This document shows, one piece after another, positions 6,864-15,157 of a DNA stretch of 39,680 bases; position 1 is the stretch's first letter, and each line of letters begins with the position of its first letter. The notes beneath the pieces were generated by a model, which worked only from the letters and a program-made list of their open reading frames with translations, made no database searches and was not told where the DNA came from. The translations under genes were made by a program, and so were the position numbers. Source of the DNA: an uncultured Anaerolineae bacterium (lineage in GTDB: Bacteria; Chloroflexota; Anaerolineae; CG2-30-64-16). The stretch is from NCBI GenBank assembly GCA_937124585.1, contig CAKZKT010000163.1, positions 1 through 39,680 on the forward strand, in the 5' to 3' direction.

Positions 6864-9029
6864 TTACAGCTTCGCCTTCACCACCTCCACCACCTCGGGG
6901 AAGTCAATCTCCAGCTTGCGCAACGTCTCCAGCGTGGGCACGCCGTTCGGCGTCCAGCCGCGACGCTTGTAGACGGCGTCGAGCAGGCGCTCGTATTGCT
7001 CCTCGCGATAGCGGCGCAACGCGGCCATCTTCTCCGCGGTCGTCATGCCGGCCGGGTCGAGGCCCAACTTGTCACGCAGCTGCTTGTCATAGCGCTCGGC
7101 GCGACTCTCGTACTCCTCGACGGTGACCGGCCCCTGCGCACGATAGGGGATGGCATCGTGCTGGCGCAGACCGCTGCCCATGCGCAGGTTGAAGATGCGC
7201 TGGAAATTATATACCCGCTCCGACATGGTGATCAGATCTTCTTTGGTCACTTCCTGACCGGTGACGCCGGAGAAGAGCGCGACGTAATTCTCGACATGTT
7301 CGGGCACTTTCGCCGGTTCGTCGGTCAGCGCGTTGTCGGCCGGCTCGATGTCGTTCCACGGCAGTTTGCACAGGCCGTTCAGCCCGAACCAGGTGCGCCA
7401 CATCGGGAAATAGTGCAGCGCCTCGGCCTTGTCCTCGAAGGTCGGGATCTGGTTGTTCACCATGTCCATGAAGATCAGCCAGGCTTCGTCGTGCTGCGCG
7501 CCCTTGTTTGTCATGCCATAGCCGCCCTGCTGCGCCAGGCTCTCCTTCGTCATGTACTCCGAGAACTCCATGCCTTTGTTCTCCATGCCGATGTCCTGGA
7601 TGAACGCCGGATCGGCCCCGAAGTGCTCGACGAAGTACTGCTTCATGGCGCGCACGCCCATGCCGGCGATCTTGCCGAACCCGACGCCCGCAGCCATCTG
7701 ATGCAGCAGCTCGATGGCGGCCGCCGCGTTGCCGAACCGCAGCTCCAGGCCGCCGGTGCGCTCCCGGTTCAAGATGCCCGCCTCGTAGCATTCCATGACG
7801 AAGGCCATCAGCGTGCCGAAGGAAATGGTGTCAATGCCGTACGCGTCGCAGTAAAAGTTCAGCTCCAGGATATCGGCCGGATCAAAGATGCCCAAATTCG
7901 CGCCGCAGCCGGCAACCGTCTCGTATTCCGGGCCGTCCACGGTGACAACATGGCCGGCATAGGGCCCAGTGCGCACCCGATAGCCGTCCACCCCTTTCGA
8001 ACATGCCATGGTGCAGCCGTAAATGCACGCATCGGGATGGGTCTGGCTGAAGAGCCCCTCCCATACCTGCGAGCTGATCTTCTCCGCTTCAGGGTGGCTG
8101 CCGTACTTGAAGTTGTGCACCGGCAACAGGTCATAATCGTTCATGATCTCGACCAGATGCGCCGTGCCGACGCGGCGCATCCGGTTCTGCTGATCATCCA
8201 GCTCGACGATCTCGCGGTTGATGCGCTGGCCGACGCGGCGGATGCGCTGCATATCGGCCGGATCGTTGGAGTCGGCGCGCATCCCTGGATAGCGGACGAC
8301 GATCGCCTTGATCTTCTTGTCGCGCAACACCGTGCCCAGACCGCCACGGCCCGCCTGTTTCACGCGCGCTTTGCCTCGCTTCGGATCATACCAGCTCACG
8401 TTCAGACAACCGATCCGCGTGTGCTCGCTGCCAACGCCGGCCGAGATCACCGACACATTGCGCCGATCCGCTTCGTTGCGGGCATACATTGCCGTCAATT
8501 GCTCGGTGAGCGGATAGGTGTTCACCGGTTCTTGCGGCGCCTCCTCGATGGTGACGCGACCCAGCTCCCCTTCGATGAAGATGATCACATCCCGTTCGGC
8601 CTTGCCCTGGATCTCCAGCGCATCCCAGCCCGCGAACTTCAACAGCGGCCCGAAGTAGCCGCCCACATTGCTGTCCACGACGATCTGAGTCAACGGCGAG
8701 ATGCCCACCACCAGCGACTTGCCGGTGCCCGGATAGAGAATGGTACCACCGATCGGACCGGCCGCGATCACGAGCTCGTTCTCGGGATCGTTCCAACGGG
8801 TTTGGGGCGTCACCGCGTGCCACAGCCGCCATAGCCCGAAGCCCTTGCCGCCGATGAAGATGCGCTTCATCTCCTCTGTGACCGGCCGCGCCTCGATGTG
8901 GCCGGTGCCGATGTTGACATACAGGGTCTGGCCGGCATAGCCGCGATGGACCTTCGGCACGGTATAATTGAATTCCGCCACCGGGCGGTGCGCCGCCCGC
9001 ATTGCCTGGATGGTGTCTTGGGTCAACAT
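6864..9029 (-). CDS. Aldehyde:ferredoxin oxidoreductase family protein (W/Mo-bispterin enzyme)
   Basis: A 721-residue AOR-superfamily enzyme. The family holds a tungsten or molybdenum bis-pyranopterin and one [4Fe-4S] cluster and oxidises aldehydes or related substrates with ferredoxin. The N-terminal AFOR domain shows FIGGKGFGLWRLW (about 58-70), GPIGGTILYPGTGKS, and VDSNVGGYFGPLLKFAGWDALEI. Cluster ligands appear to be Cys335, Cys339, Cys343 and Cys553; the CX3CX3C spacing differs from CX2CX3C in archaeal AOR. It is longer than classical AOR (about 605), and I cannot name the substrate. The ATG at 9029 follows AGGAGG (9035-9040), so 17 upstream codons are left out. No ferredoxin, MoaD or pterin gene is adjacent. 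Confidence 0.88.
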   Translation of the reverse strand: MLTQDTIQAMRAAHRPVAEFNYTVPKVHRGYAGQTLYVNIGTGHIEARPVTEEMKRIFIGGKGFGLWRLWHAVTPQTRWNDPENELVIAAGPIGGTILYPGTGKSLVVGISPLTQIVVDSNVGGYFGPLLKFAGWDALEIQGKAERDVIIFIEGELGRVTIEEAPQEPVNTYPLTEQLTAMYARNEADRRNVSVISAGVGSEHTRIGCLNVSWYDPKRGKARVKQAGRGGLGTVLRDKKIKAIVVRYPGMRADSNDPADMQRIRRVGQRINREIVELDDQQNRMRRVGTAHLVEIMNDYDLLPVHNFKYGSHPEAEKISSQVWEGLFSQTHPDACIYGCTMACSKGVDGYRVRTGPYAGHVVTVDGPEYETVAGCGANLGIFDPADILELNFYCDAYGIDTISFGTLMAFVMECYEAGILNRERTGGLELRFGNAAAAIELLHQMAAGVGFGKIAGMGVRAMKQYFVEHFGADPAFIQDIGMENKGMEFSEYMTKESLAQQGGYGMTNKGAQHDEAWLIFMDMVNNQIPTFEDKAEALHYFPMWRTWFGLNGLCKLPWNDIEPADNALTDEPAKVPEHVENYVALFSGVTGQEVTKEDLITMSERVYNFQRIFNLRMGSGLRQHDAIPYRAQGPVTVEEYESRAERYDKQLRDKLGLDPAGMTTAEKMAALRRYREEQYERLLDAVYKRRGWTPNGVPTLETLRKLEIDFPEVVEVVKAKL

Positions 9030-9078
9030 TGACGCCTCCTGACTGCACACGAAGAATGTTTCATGTCGAGCATGGCCC

Positions 9079-9084
9079 ATTATA
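9079..9084 (-). promoter_or_regulatory. Candidate -10 box of the AOR gene
   Basis: A consensus TATAAT on the minus strand, about 50 nt upstream of the chosen start. No good -35 is seen 16-18 bp away, so this is a partial promoter call only. Confidence 0.4.
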
Positions 9085-9172
9085 GCCCGGTTGCTCCGTT
9101 CTTGACCATGACCAACGTCATGGCTTGTTGCGGTAAGCTGTTCCGGTTTTTCGCTTCACCCCAGATGGTGTA

Positions 9173-9218
9173 AGATGTGCCGCAGCCGACGGGCATCTGT
9201 GTGCCCGTGGCCACATCT
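9173..9218 (+). other. Long imperfect hairpin in front of the M20 peptidase gene
   Basis: Nested complementary arms: AGATGTG (9173-9179) with CACATCT (9212-9218), GCC (9185-9187) with GGC (9209-9211), and ACGGGCA (9189-9195) with TGCCCGT (9202-9208). Together they form a 17-bp stem broken by one 5-nt and 1-nt asymmetric bulge, with a 6-nt loop. It ends 7 nt before the GAGGTG ribosome site of the TTG-started gene. It could be a leader RNA element or an operator; which one is unresolved because the transcription start is not clear. Confidence 0.6.
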
Positions 9219-9235
9219 GACCAACGAGGTGCCCC

Positions 9236-10324
9236 TTGATCAACGAATCCCGTCTCGTGCAGACTTTTCTGGATCTGGTCGTCATTGACAGCCCCACGGG
9301 CCAGGAACGCGCCATTGCCGACGAGATCGCCCGTCGCTGCGCCGCGCTGGGCGGCGAGGTGATCCGCGATGCCCACCACAACCTGATCGCACGCTGGCCG
9401 GCCGTGCGCAGCCAGGCCGACTGGCTCCTGCTCAGCGCGCACATGGACACGGCCGGTGCCGATGTGGGCATCAAGCCCCAAATTCGCGACGGCGTCATCT
9501 ACTCCGACGGCACGACGATCCTCGGCGCGGACGACAAATCGGGCGTCGCGGTCATCCTGGAGGTGATCCGGTCGCTCCAGGAGGACGACATCGCGCATCC
9601 GCCGCTCGAGGCCGTCATCACCGTGAGCGAAGAGCAGGGGCTGGTCGGCGCGAAGCTGCTGGACAAGAGCCAGCTGATCGCGCGGCAGGGCTACATCCTC
9701 GATTCTGGCGGCCCGCTGAACAACATCGTCGTCAGCGCGCCGAGCCAGGACCGCCTGTATGTCACCGTGTACGGCCGCAAGGCGCACGCCGGCGCGGAGC
9801 CGGAGAAGGGTATCAACGCGATTCGCGTGGCGAGCGAAGCGATCGCGGCCATGCCTCTCGGCCGGATTGACGAGGAAACCACCGCCAACATCGGCGTGAT
9901 CCGCGGCGGAACCGCCACCAACATCGTCCCGGACGAGGTCGAGGTGCGCGGCGAGGCGCGCAGCCGCAATGACGAAAAGCTGGCGCGCCAGACAGCCGCC
10001 ATGGTCGCCGCGTTCGACGAGGCGGCCACGCGCCATCAGGCCCGCGTGCAGATCAAGCTGGAACGCTCCTACAACAGCTACGCTCTGACCGCCGAGACCC
10101 CGGTCGTGGCGAAGGCAATGGCCGTCATGGCGCAGCATGGCCTGACGCCGGCCTTGAAAGCGAGCGGCGGCGGCACCGACGGCAACATCTACGCGGAACA
10201 CGGCATCTACTGCGCGGTGCTCAGCACCGGCATGAGCGAAGTACACACCAGCAACGAGCACATCGCCATCGCCGACATGGTCGCGTGCGCGCGGCTGCTG
10301 CGCGACATCATCGCGCAGAGCTGA
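9236..10324 (+). CDS. M20-family metallopeptidase (PepT-like)
   Basis: A 362-residue cytoplasmic di-zinc peptidase. Motifs in order are SPTGQE, LLLSAHMDTA (zinc His and catalytic Asp), TILGADDKSG (bridging Asp), TVSEEQGLVGAK (catalytic Glu and zinc Glu), a dimerisation insert with GRKAHAGAEPEKGINAI, and a C-terminal SGGGTDGNIY plus EVHTSNEHI zinc His. This pattern fits the PepT-like branch that trims tripeptides or small peptides. The start is TTG at 9236 behind GAGGTG (9226-9231), an unusual start that the reading frame supports because no good ATG exists nearby. A structured leader precedes it and a GC-rich hairpin follows. Confidence 0.9.
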   Translation: MINESRLVQTFLDLVVIDSPTGQERAIADEIARRCAALGGEVIRDAHHNLIARWPAVRSQADWLLLSAHMDTAGADVGIKPQIRDGVIYSDGTTILGADDKSGVAVILEVIRSLQEDDIAHPPLEAVITVSEEQGLVGAKLLDKSQLIARQGYILDSGGPLNNIVVSAPSQDRLYVTVYGRKAHAGAEPEKGINAIRVASEAIAAMPLGRIDEETTANIGVIRGGTATNIVPDEVEVRGEARSRNDEKLARQTAAMVAAFDEAATRHQARVQIKLERSYNSYALTAETPVVAKAMAVMAQHGLTPALKASGGGTDGNIYAEHGIYCAVLSTGMSEVHTSNEHIAIADMVACARLLRDIIAQS

Positions 10325-10334
10325 GATCGCCTGG

Positions 10335-10361
10335 GCGGGCCCGGTTTCTGGCCGGGCCCGC
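10335..10361 (+). terminator. GC-rich hairpin after the peptidase gene
   Basis: GCGGGCCCGG (10335-10344) and CCGGGCCCGC (10352-10361) form a perfect 10-bp stem with a 7-nt loop, 10 nt after the stop. There is only a weak ATGATTTC tail, so termination may be Rho-assisted, or the hairpin may protect the message before the next gene at 10391. Confidence 0.6.
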
Positions 10362-10390
10362 ATGATTTCTGCCCGAAACGGAGGCACATC

Positions 10391-11095
10391 ATGCGCGCAT
10401 TTCTGGTTGCCTGGCGCAGTCTGGTCAGCATCTACAACGAGCTATTCCTGTTGATCGGGGTGAATCTGCTGTGGTGGCTGGCAGGCGGATTCTTCATCGC
10501 TGCGGCGATCATCCTGGGCTGGCCGTTGGTGGAGATCGGCGGCCCCTGGTGGCTGGCGCCGTTCATCGCCATTCCGGCCGGCCCGGCCACGGCGGCCCTG
10601 GCGAACGTAGCGCATCGGGCCGCGCGCGACCTTCACGTGGATCGCACATTCTTCACCGACGGGTTGCGCCAGTACTGGCGCAAAGCGCTCGGCGTCAGCG
10701 CGCTGCTGGCCCTGGGCGACGCCCTCCTCATCCTGAACATCCTCTTTTACATCTCGCGAGAAGGATCGCCTGTCCAGGTGCTGTCGCTGTTCTTCCTCGT
10801 GTTGCTGGCCTATTGGCTGAGCGTCCAGATCTATGTCTTTCCGGTGCTGGTGGGGATAAAACAGCCGACCGTGTTGGGCGCGCTGAAAATGGCGCTGATG
10901 ATGGCCTTCGCCAATCCGCTGTTTTCGGCGCTGATCGTCGTGCTCGCCGGCCTGCTGAGCGGGCTGAGCGTGGTGCTGGCCGTTCTCGTGCTCGTCATCT
11001 GGCCCACGGTCGTGGTGATGCTCGGCACTCACGCGTTGAAGTTGATGGCAGAGATGGCGGGAATCAAACCCGAAGACGGCAACAACGCCTCCTGA
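10391..11095 (+). CDS. DUF624 (YesL-like) membrane protein
   Basis: A 234-residue membrane protein with about five or six hydrophobic helices. The layout of an N-terminal amphipathic segment, the GP-A-TAALANVAHRAARD loop after the second helix, and paired C-terminal helices fits the DUF624/YesL family, often found near sugar ABC transporters in Gram-positive bacteria. The function is not established. A CGGAGG-like site stands just ahead of the ATG. The stop codon TGA (11093-11095) directly abuts the stop codon of the convergent PBP gene. Confidence 0.7.
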   Translation: MRAFLVAWRSLVSIYNELFLLIGVNLLWWLAGGFFIAAAIILGWPLVEIGGPWWLAPFIAIPAGPATAALANVAHRAARDLHVDRTFFTDGLRQYWRKALGVSALLALGDALLILNILFYISREGSPVQVLSLFFLVLLAYWLSVQIYVFPVLVGIKQPTVLGALKMALMMAFANPLFSALIVVLAGLLSGLSVVLAVLVLVIWPTVVVMLGTHALKLMAEMAGIKPEDGNNAS

Positions 11096-13927
11096 TCACT
11101 GGCCGCCGCTCCACCAGATCACCGTGTGGCACGGCGCGTCACCGCCGGCCCCCTGCAGATGATCCACCGTCACCGGCGGGCTGAGCGGCCGGCCGGCGCC
11201 GTCCACCACGGTCACGGTGTAACGATTAGCGAAGTAGTTGAGGGGAAAATCGTACATGCCGAAATCGGGCGCGCCGCTCTTGCTGATCGCCTCGGCTCGA
11301 TTGCCCCACTGATCCACCATCACCAGACGCACGCCGGCCACCGAACCGCCCGCTGCATTCAGGATACGGCCCACGATGTAGTGCCCCGGACAATCGCGGT
11401 GGTGCGTGACCGGCTGCGCCAGCGCATAGCGGCCGGGCCCGGCCGGCGCCAGGCCGGTGACCGGTTGCGCGGTGCTGCCGGCCACCGGCCCGACGTTGGG
11501 ATCGAGCGCTGCGGCCAGATCCACGAGCACCTCTAGCCCCTCATCGCCTCGTTCCGGCATCAGCCTCAATGCAGTGGTCGCCACTTCGGCCAGCCGCTCG
11601 CACGGCCCCAGGCTCACCGGCGTCGGGTGGCGCAGAGCCCAGGCGATGGCGTGCTGCGCCTCCAGGCCGAGGCGCGGCGCGGGCTGATCGGCTACAGGGC
11701 GGAGCGATTGGTCGGCGGCCGCCTCGGGCAGCCCCAACCCGGCGGGCAACCGCAACAACGTCCGCACGGCCGCCGGTTCCACCTCGCAATAGGCCGTCCA
11801 CTGGCCCACATCGCCGCGGCGGGCATACACCGGCGCGGTGGCCGTTATCACCACGCTGTCGGCGAGAGGCCCGGCCTGCCCGGCGGCGGCCAGCCAGTCT
11901 TTGCTGAAGAACTCGCCTCCCTCCCGACAGGTGACGACAGGCGGACACTCGTTGCGCCGCTCCACATCGGGAGAGATCGGAAAATTCCAGCCGGCCGCAT
12001 CCTTGGGCGCGCCCAGGCGGGCCAGCAGGGCCGGATCGGCCAGCGTGGCCTCCATGAAATCGCGCCAGAGTGGCGCGGCGCCGGTCAGGCCGGTGGTGTT
12101 TTTCATCGGCCGGCCATCGCTGTTGCCGGCCCACACCCCCGCAATCAGGTGGCGCGTGTAGCCCACCGTCCAGTTGTCGCGAAAATCGGTCGTCGTGCCG
12201 GTCTTGGCCGCGGCCGGCTTGCTCAACTTGAGCGGACTGTTGGGACCGAACATCGGCGTGCGCGCCGTGTTGTCGCTCAGAATGTCGGTGACCAGGAAGG
12301 CAGCCGCCGGGGAGATGACCTGGACAGGCGTGGGCCGCGTCAGGCCGGGCAAGTCTACCGGCCGACCCTGGCTGTCGCGCGCGGCCAGCACCGGCGTCGG
12401 CCGGACATATTGCCCGCCGTTCGCCAGCGTCGCATAGGCCGCGGTCAACTCCAGCAGCGTCACCTCGCCACCGCCCAGCGTGAGGCTGAGGCCGTACCAG
12501 TCTCGGCCGCGCGAGAGGCTGGCAATGCCCATGTCGCGCGCGACGGCCAGCATCCGCTCCACCGTCAGGCCGTCGAGCAGCTTGACGGCCGGCACGTTCA
12601 GGCTGTTCGCCAACGCCGTGCGCACCGTCACCGGGCCGCGAAATTTGCCGTCGTAGTTCACCGGCGCATAGGTCAGCCCGGTGCCGATGGTGTAGGTCAC
12701 CGGGATGTCCCACAGCACCGTGGCCGGGCTGATCAGCGTGTCGCTGATCGCCGCGGCGTAGAGCACCGGCTTGATGGCGCTGCCGGGCTGGCGCGGGCTG
12801 GTGGTCACGTTGACCTGGCCGGCGATGGACCTGTCGTTGAAATCCGCGCTGCCGACCATGACCACGATCTCGTTGCGGCCGGGCTTCAGCGCGACGAGGG
12901 CCGCGTTGCTCAGGTCATGGACGGGCTTCAACTCGGCGACGCGCTTTTTGACCAGGGCCTGCGCCTGGTTCTGCAGCGGCAAGTCGAGGGTGGTGGTGAT
13001 CTGCAGGCCGCTCCGTTTCACGGCCGTGGTGCTGCCCAAGTGGGGCGCCAGCGCCTCCTGGACGTACTGCACGAAGTGCGGCGCCAGGTTGATCATGCGA
13101 TCAGGAGCCGGATTCAGGTGGATCGGCTGGGCGAAGACAGCGTCGGCCTCAGCTTCGCTCAGATAGCCGTGACGCACCATCATGTCGAGCACGATCCGCT
13201 GTCGCTGCTTCGCCGCATCGAAATCTTTGAAGGGGTCGAGATCGGCCGGCCGCTGTGGGATGCCCGCCAGCAGGGTCGCCTCGGCCAGGGTCAGGTCGGC
13301 GGCAGACTTGCCGAAGTAGACCTGGCTGGCCGCCTCTGGGCCGTAGGTCCAATGGCCGTAGTTGAGCAGGTTCAGGTACATCTCCAGCAGTTCATCTTTG
13401 CTGAAGAGGGACGTCAGTTCCTGCGCCAGGCCGGCCTCCAGCATTTTGCGGTCCATTGTCTGATCGTAGCGCTGCTCCGGCCCCAGGAAGAGATTGCGGG
13501 CGAGCTGCATGGTGATGGTGCTGGCGCCCGAGGTGATCTGGCCGGCCTGGGTGTTGCGCAGCGCCGCCGCGGCGATGCGCGCCGGATCCACGCCGGGGTT
13601 CTGATAGAAGGTGGCGTCTTCGGTGGCGACGATCGCATTGATCAAGTGCTGGGAGATGCGGTCCAGGCCCACCCAGGTGCGCCGGCCTTCGTCCCACAGT
13701 TCCGCGATCAATGTGCCGTTGCGGTCATAGAGCCGAGTCGTCTGGAACAGGCGGGGCTGCGGACCGGGCTGAAAGCGCGCCAGATACGCCTCCACTGAGC
13801 CGATGGTGTCGGCGGCGGGCCGTCGGTCGCCCAGCTGGTTGGTGGAGATGCAGGCCGCGAGCGCCAGGAGTGCGACACAGGCGCATCCCAGCGCGATGAC
13901 TCGCCATCTGATTCTGTCGTGCTTCAT
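11096..13927 (-). CDS. Class A penicillin-binding protein (GT51 + transpeptidase) with lipobox
   Basis: A 943-residue bifunctional peptidoglycan synthase. The glycosyltransferase domain (about 70-250) has IVATEDATFY with catalytic Glu103 and SGASTITMQLARNL. The transpeptidase domain (about 330-620) has SAIK with Ser383/Lys386, SLN at 442-444 and KTG at 575-577. A Cys-containing C-terminal extension of about 300 residues follows, with no clear PASTA repeats. The N-terminus is one hydrophobic segment ending LALAAC, so Cys26 could be lipidated instead of the usual uncleaved anchor. It would polymerise and cross-link glycan strands outside the membrane. AGGTGG lies just ahead of the ATG. The long plus-strand frame across it is a shadow. 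Confidence 0.95.
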   Translation of the reverse strand: MKHDRIRWRVIALGCACVALLALAACISTNQLGDRRPAADTIGSVEAYLARFQPGPQPRLFQTTRLYDRNGTLIAELWDEGRRTWVGLDRISQHLINAIVATEDATFYQNPGVDPARIAAAALRNTQAGQITSGASTITMQLARNLFLGPEQRYDQTMDRKMLEAGLAQELTSLFSKDELLEMYLNLLNYGHWTYGPEAASQVYFGKSAADLTLAEATLLAGIPQRPADLDPFKDFDAAKQRQRIVLDMMVRHGYLSEAEADAVFAQPIHLNPAPDRMINLAPHFVQYVQEALAPHLGSTTAVKRSGLQITTTLDLPLQNQAQALVKKRVAELKPVHDLSNAALVALKPGRNEIVVMVGSADFNDRSIAGQVNVTTSPRQPGSAIKPVLYAAAISDTLISPATVLWDIPVTYTIGTGLTYAPVNYDGKFRGPVTVRTALANSLNVPAVKLLDGLTVERMLAVARDMGIASLSRGRDWYGLSLTLGGGEVTLLELTAAYATLANGGQYVRPTPVLAARDSQGRPVDLPGLTRPTPVQVISPAAAFLVTDILSDNTARTPMFGPNSPLKLSKPAAAKTGTTTDFRDNWTVGYTRHLIAGVWAGNSDGRPMKNTTGLTGAAPLWRDFMEATLADPALLARLGAPKDAAGWNFPISPDVERRNECPPVVTCREGGEFFSKDWLAAAGQAGPLADSVVITATAPVYARRGDVGQWTAYCEVEPAAVRTLLRLPAGLGLPEAAADQSLRPVADQPAPRLGLEAQHAIAWALRHPTPVSLGPCERLAEVATTALRLMPERGDEGLEVLVDLAAALDPNVGPVAGSTAQPVTGLAPAGPGRYALAQPVTHHRDCPGHYIVGRILNAAGGSVAGVRLVMVDQWGNRAEAISKSGAPDFGMYDFPLNYFANRYTVTVVDGAGRPLSPPVTVDHLQGAGGDAPCHTVIWWSGGQ

Positions 13928-14020
13928 CGTGCCACCTGGTCGTTGTGTTTCTGACCATAATGACGTCTAAAGCACGCGAAAAGTTCTACCCGAATGGATC
14001 GGCGCAGGCGCGGATGGAGC

Positions 14021-14153
14021 GGGCCGGAGGCCCGCGGTACGAGGGGGCGATCCAGAAGGATCGCCCCCTCGGTGGCCACCGCGCAAGGAGTGAACACGGA
14101 TGGAGCGGGCCGGAGGCCCGCGGTACGTGGGACGGGCCGGAGGCCCGCGGTAC
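14021..14153. repeat. Three copies of a GGGCCGGAGGCCC repeat
   Basis: An identical 20-mer (GGGCCGGAGGCCCGCGGTAC) occurs at 14021-14040, 14107-14126 and 14134-14153, each internally palindromic. The first two copies share more flanking bases (CGGATGGAGC ahead). They fill most of the 240-bp gap between the ABC operon end and the PBP start. This looks like a REP-type family; nothing else coding is visible in the gap. Confidence 0.9.
14041..14070. terminator. Perfect 13-bp hairpin downstream of the ABC operon
   Basis: GAGGGGGCGATCC (14041-14053), loop AGAA, GGATCGCCCCCTC (14058-14070). It lies about 100 nt past the last gene of the minus-strand ABC operon and between two palindromic repeat copies. 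There is no T-tract, so it may act as a 3' end stabiliser or a weak terminator. Confidence 0.55.
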
Positions 14154-14167
14154 GTTTGTGTCTGTCC

Positions 14168-15157
14168 CTACGGTTTTTCGTACAAGTAACACGCGGCCTG
14201 CTGGCCGTGGTCGCCGACCGGGTAGAGCGGCGGCATAGCCTTCAAACAACGGTCCATGCGATTGGGGCAGCGCGGGTAGAAACGGCAACCGCTTTCCACG
14301 GTGGCGCGCAGCGATTCGTCGGCCACGCCTTCGAGCACTGTGCCCCATTTGACCATCGGGTCGGGCACCGGCACCGAGCTGATGAGCATCTGCACATAGG
14401 GGTGCTTGGGCCGTTCGATCACGTCCACCGTACGACCGCGCTCGGCGATTGAACCCTGGTACAACACGTAGATGTCGTCGCCGATCTGGTAGGCAGTGCT
14501 CAGGTCGTGGGTGATGTAAAGGAACGAGACCCCCAGGTCATCGCGCAGCTTGAGCATGACGTCGAGGATCATGGCGCGCAGCGAAGCATCCACCGCGGAA
14601 ACCGGTTCATCGGCGATGATCAGCCGCGGGTTCATCATGTAGGCACGCGCCACCATCACCCGTTGGCGCTGCCCGCCGCTGAGCTGATGGGGATATTTCT
14701 CCAGCACCTCTTCCCCGCGCAGGCCCACCACCCGCAGCGACTGCTCGATCAGCTCACGGGCCTGGGCTTTGGAGTAACCCAGGTTCAGGTGGGCGATGAC
14801 CATGTCGTAAATGTGCTTGACGCGATAGAACGGATTGTAAACCTCGTACGGGTCCTGAAAGACCGCCTGCACCTCGCGGCGATAGGCGGTGGCCGCCTGA
14901 CCCTTCAGGGTCGTGATATCCTGCCCTTTGTACAGGATCTGGCCCGAGGTCAGGCTGATGAAGCCGAGGATCGCGTTGGCCAGCGTGGTCTTGCCGCTGC
15001 CGCTTTCGCCGGCGATGGTTGTGATGATGGCCGGCTTTTCCGGGATGACCATGCTGAAGTTTTGCAGGGCGACGACCCGATTGCCGCGCTGCAAAAAGCC
15101 GCCGCCGTAGATCTTGGTGGCATTCCGGACTTCGAGCAAAGGTGTGGCCGTGGTCAT
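14168..15157 (-). CDS. Peptide/nickel-type ABC transporter ATP-binding protein (OppF/DppF-like)
   Basis: A 329-residue ATPase of a family-5 substrate importer. It shows Walker A GESGSGKTT, a Q-loop at VFQDPYEVYNP, signature LSGGQRQRV, Walker B LIIADEP and the H-loop TH. The oligopeptide C-terminal extension is marked by CRFYPRCPNRMDRC. The ATG at 15157 overlaps the TGA of the upstream ATPase gene (ATGA), so 42 further upstream codons are excluded. It is the last gene of the operon and pairs with the OppD-like ATPase to power uptake. Confidence 0.95.
   Translation of the reverse strand: MTTATPLLEVRNATKIYGGGFLQRGNRVVALQNFSMVIPEKPAIITTIAGESGSGKTTLANAILGFISLTSGQILYKGQDITTLKGQAATAYRREVQAVFQDPYEVYNPFYRVKHIYDMVIAHLNLGYSKAQARELIEQSLRVVGLRGEEVLEKYPHQLSGGQRQRVMVARAYMMNPRLIIADEPVSAVDASLRAMILDVMLKLRDDLGVSFLYITHDLSTAYQIGDDIYVLYQGSIAERGRTVDVIERPKHPYVQMLISSVPVPDPMVKWGTVLEGVADESLRATVESGCRFYPRCPNRMDRCLKAMPPLYPVGDHGQQAACYLYEKP

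Noticed and set aside
6996-8834. 612-codon open frame antisense to the AOR gene
   Set aside because: High-GC shadow. The translation is rich in Arg, His, Ala and Gly with no family motif, whereas the opposite strand has full AOR signatures.
11627-13798. 723-codon open frame antisense to the PBP gene
   Set aside because: Shadow of the class A PBP gene, whose GT51 and transpeptidase motifs are complete on the minus strand. The antisense product has no recognisable domain.
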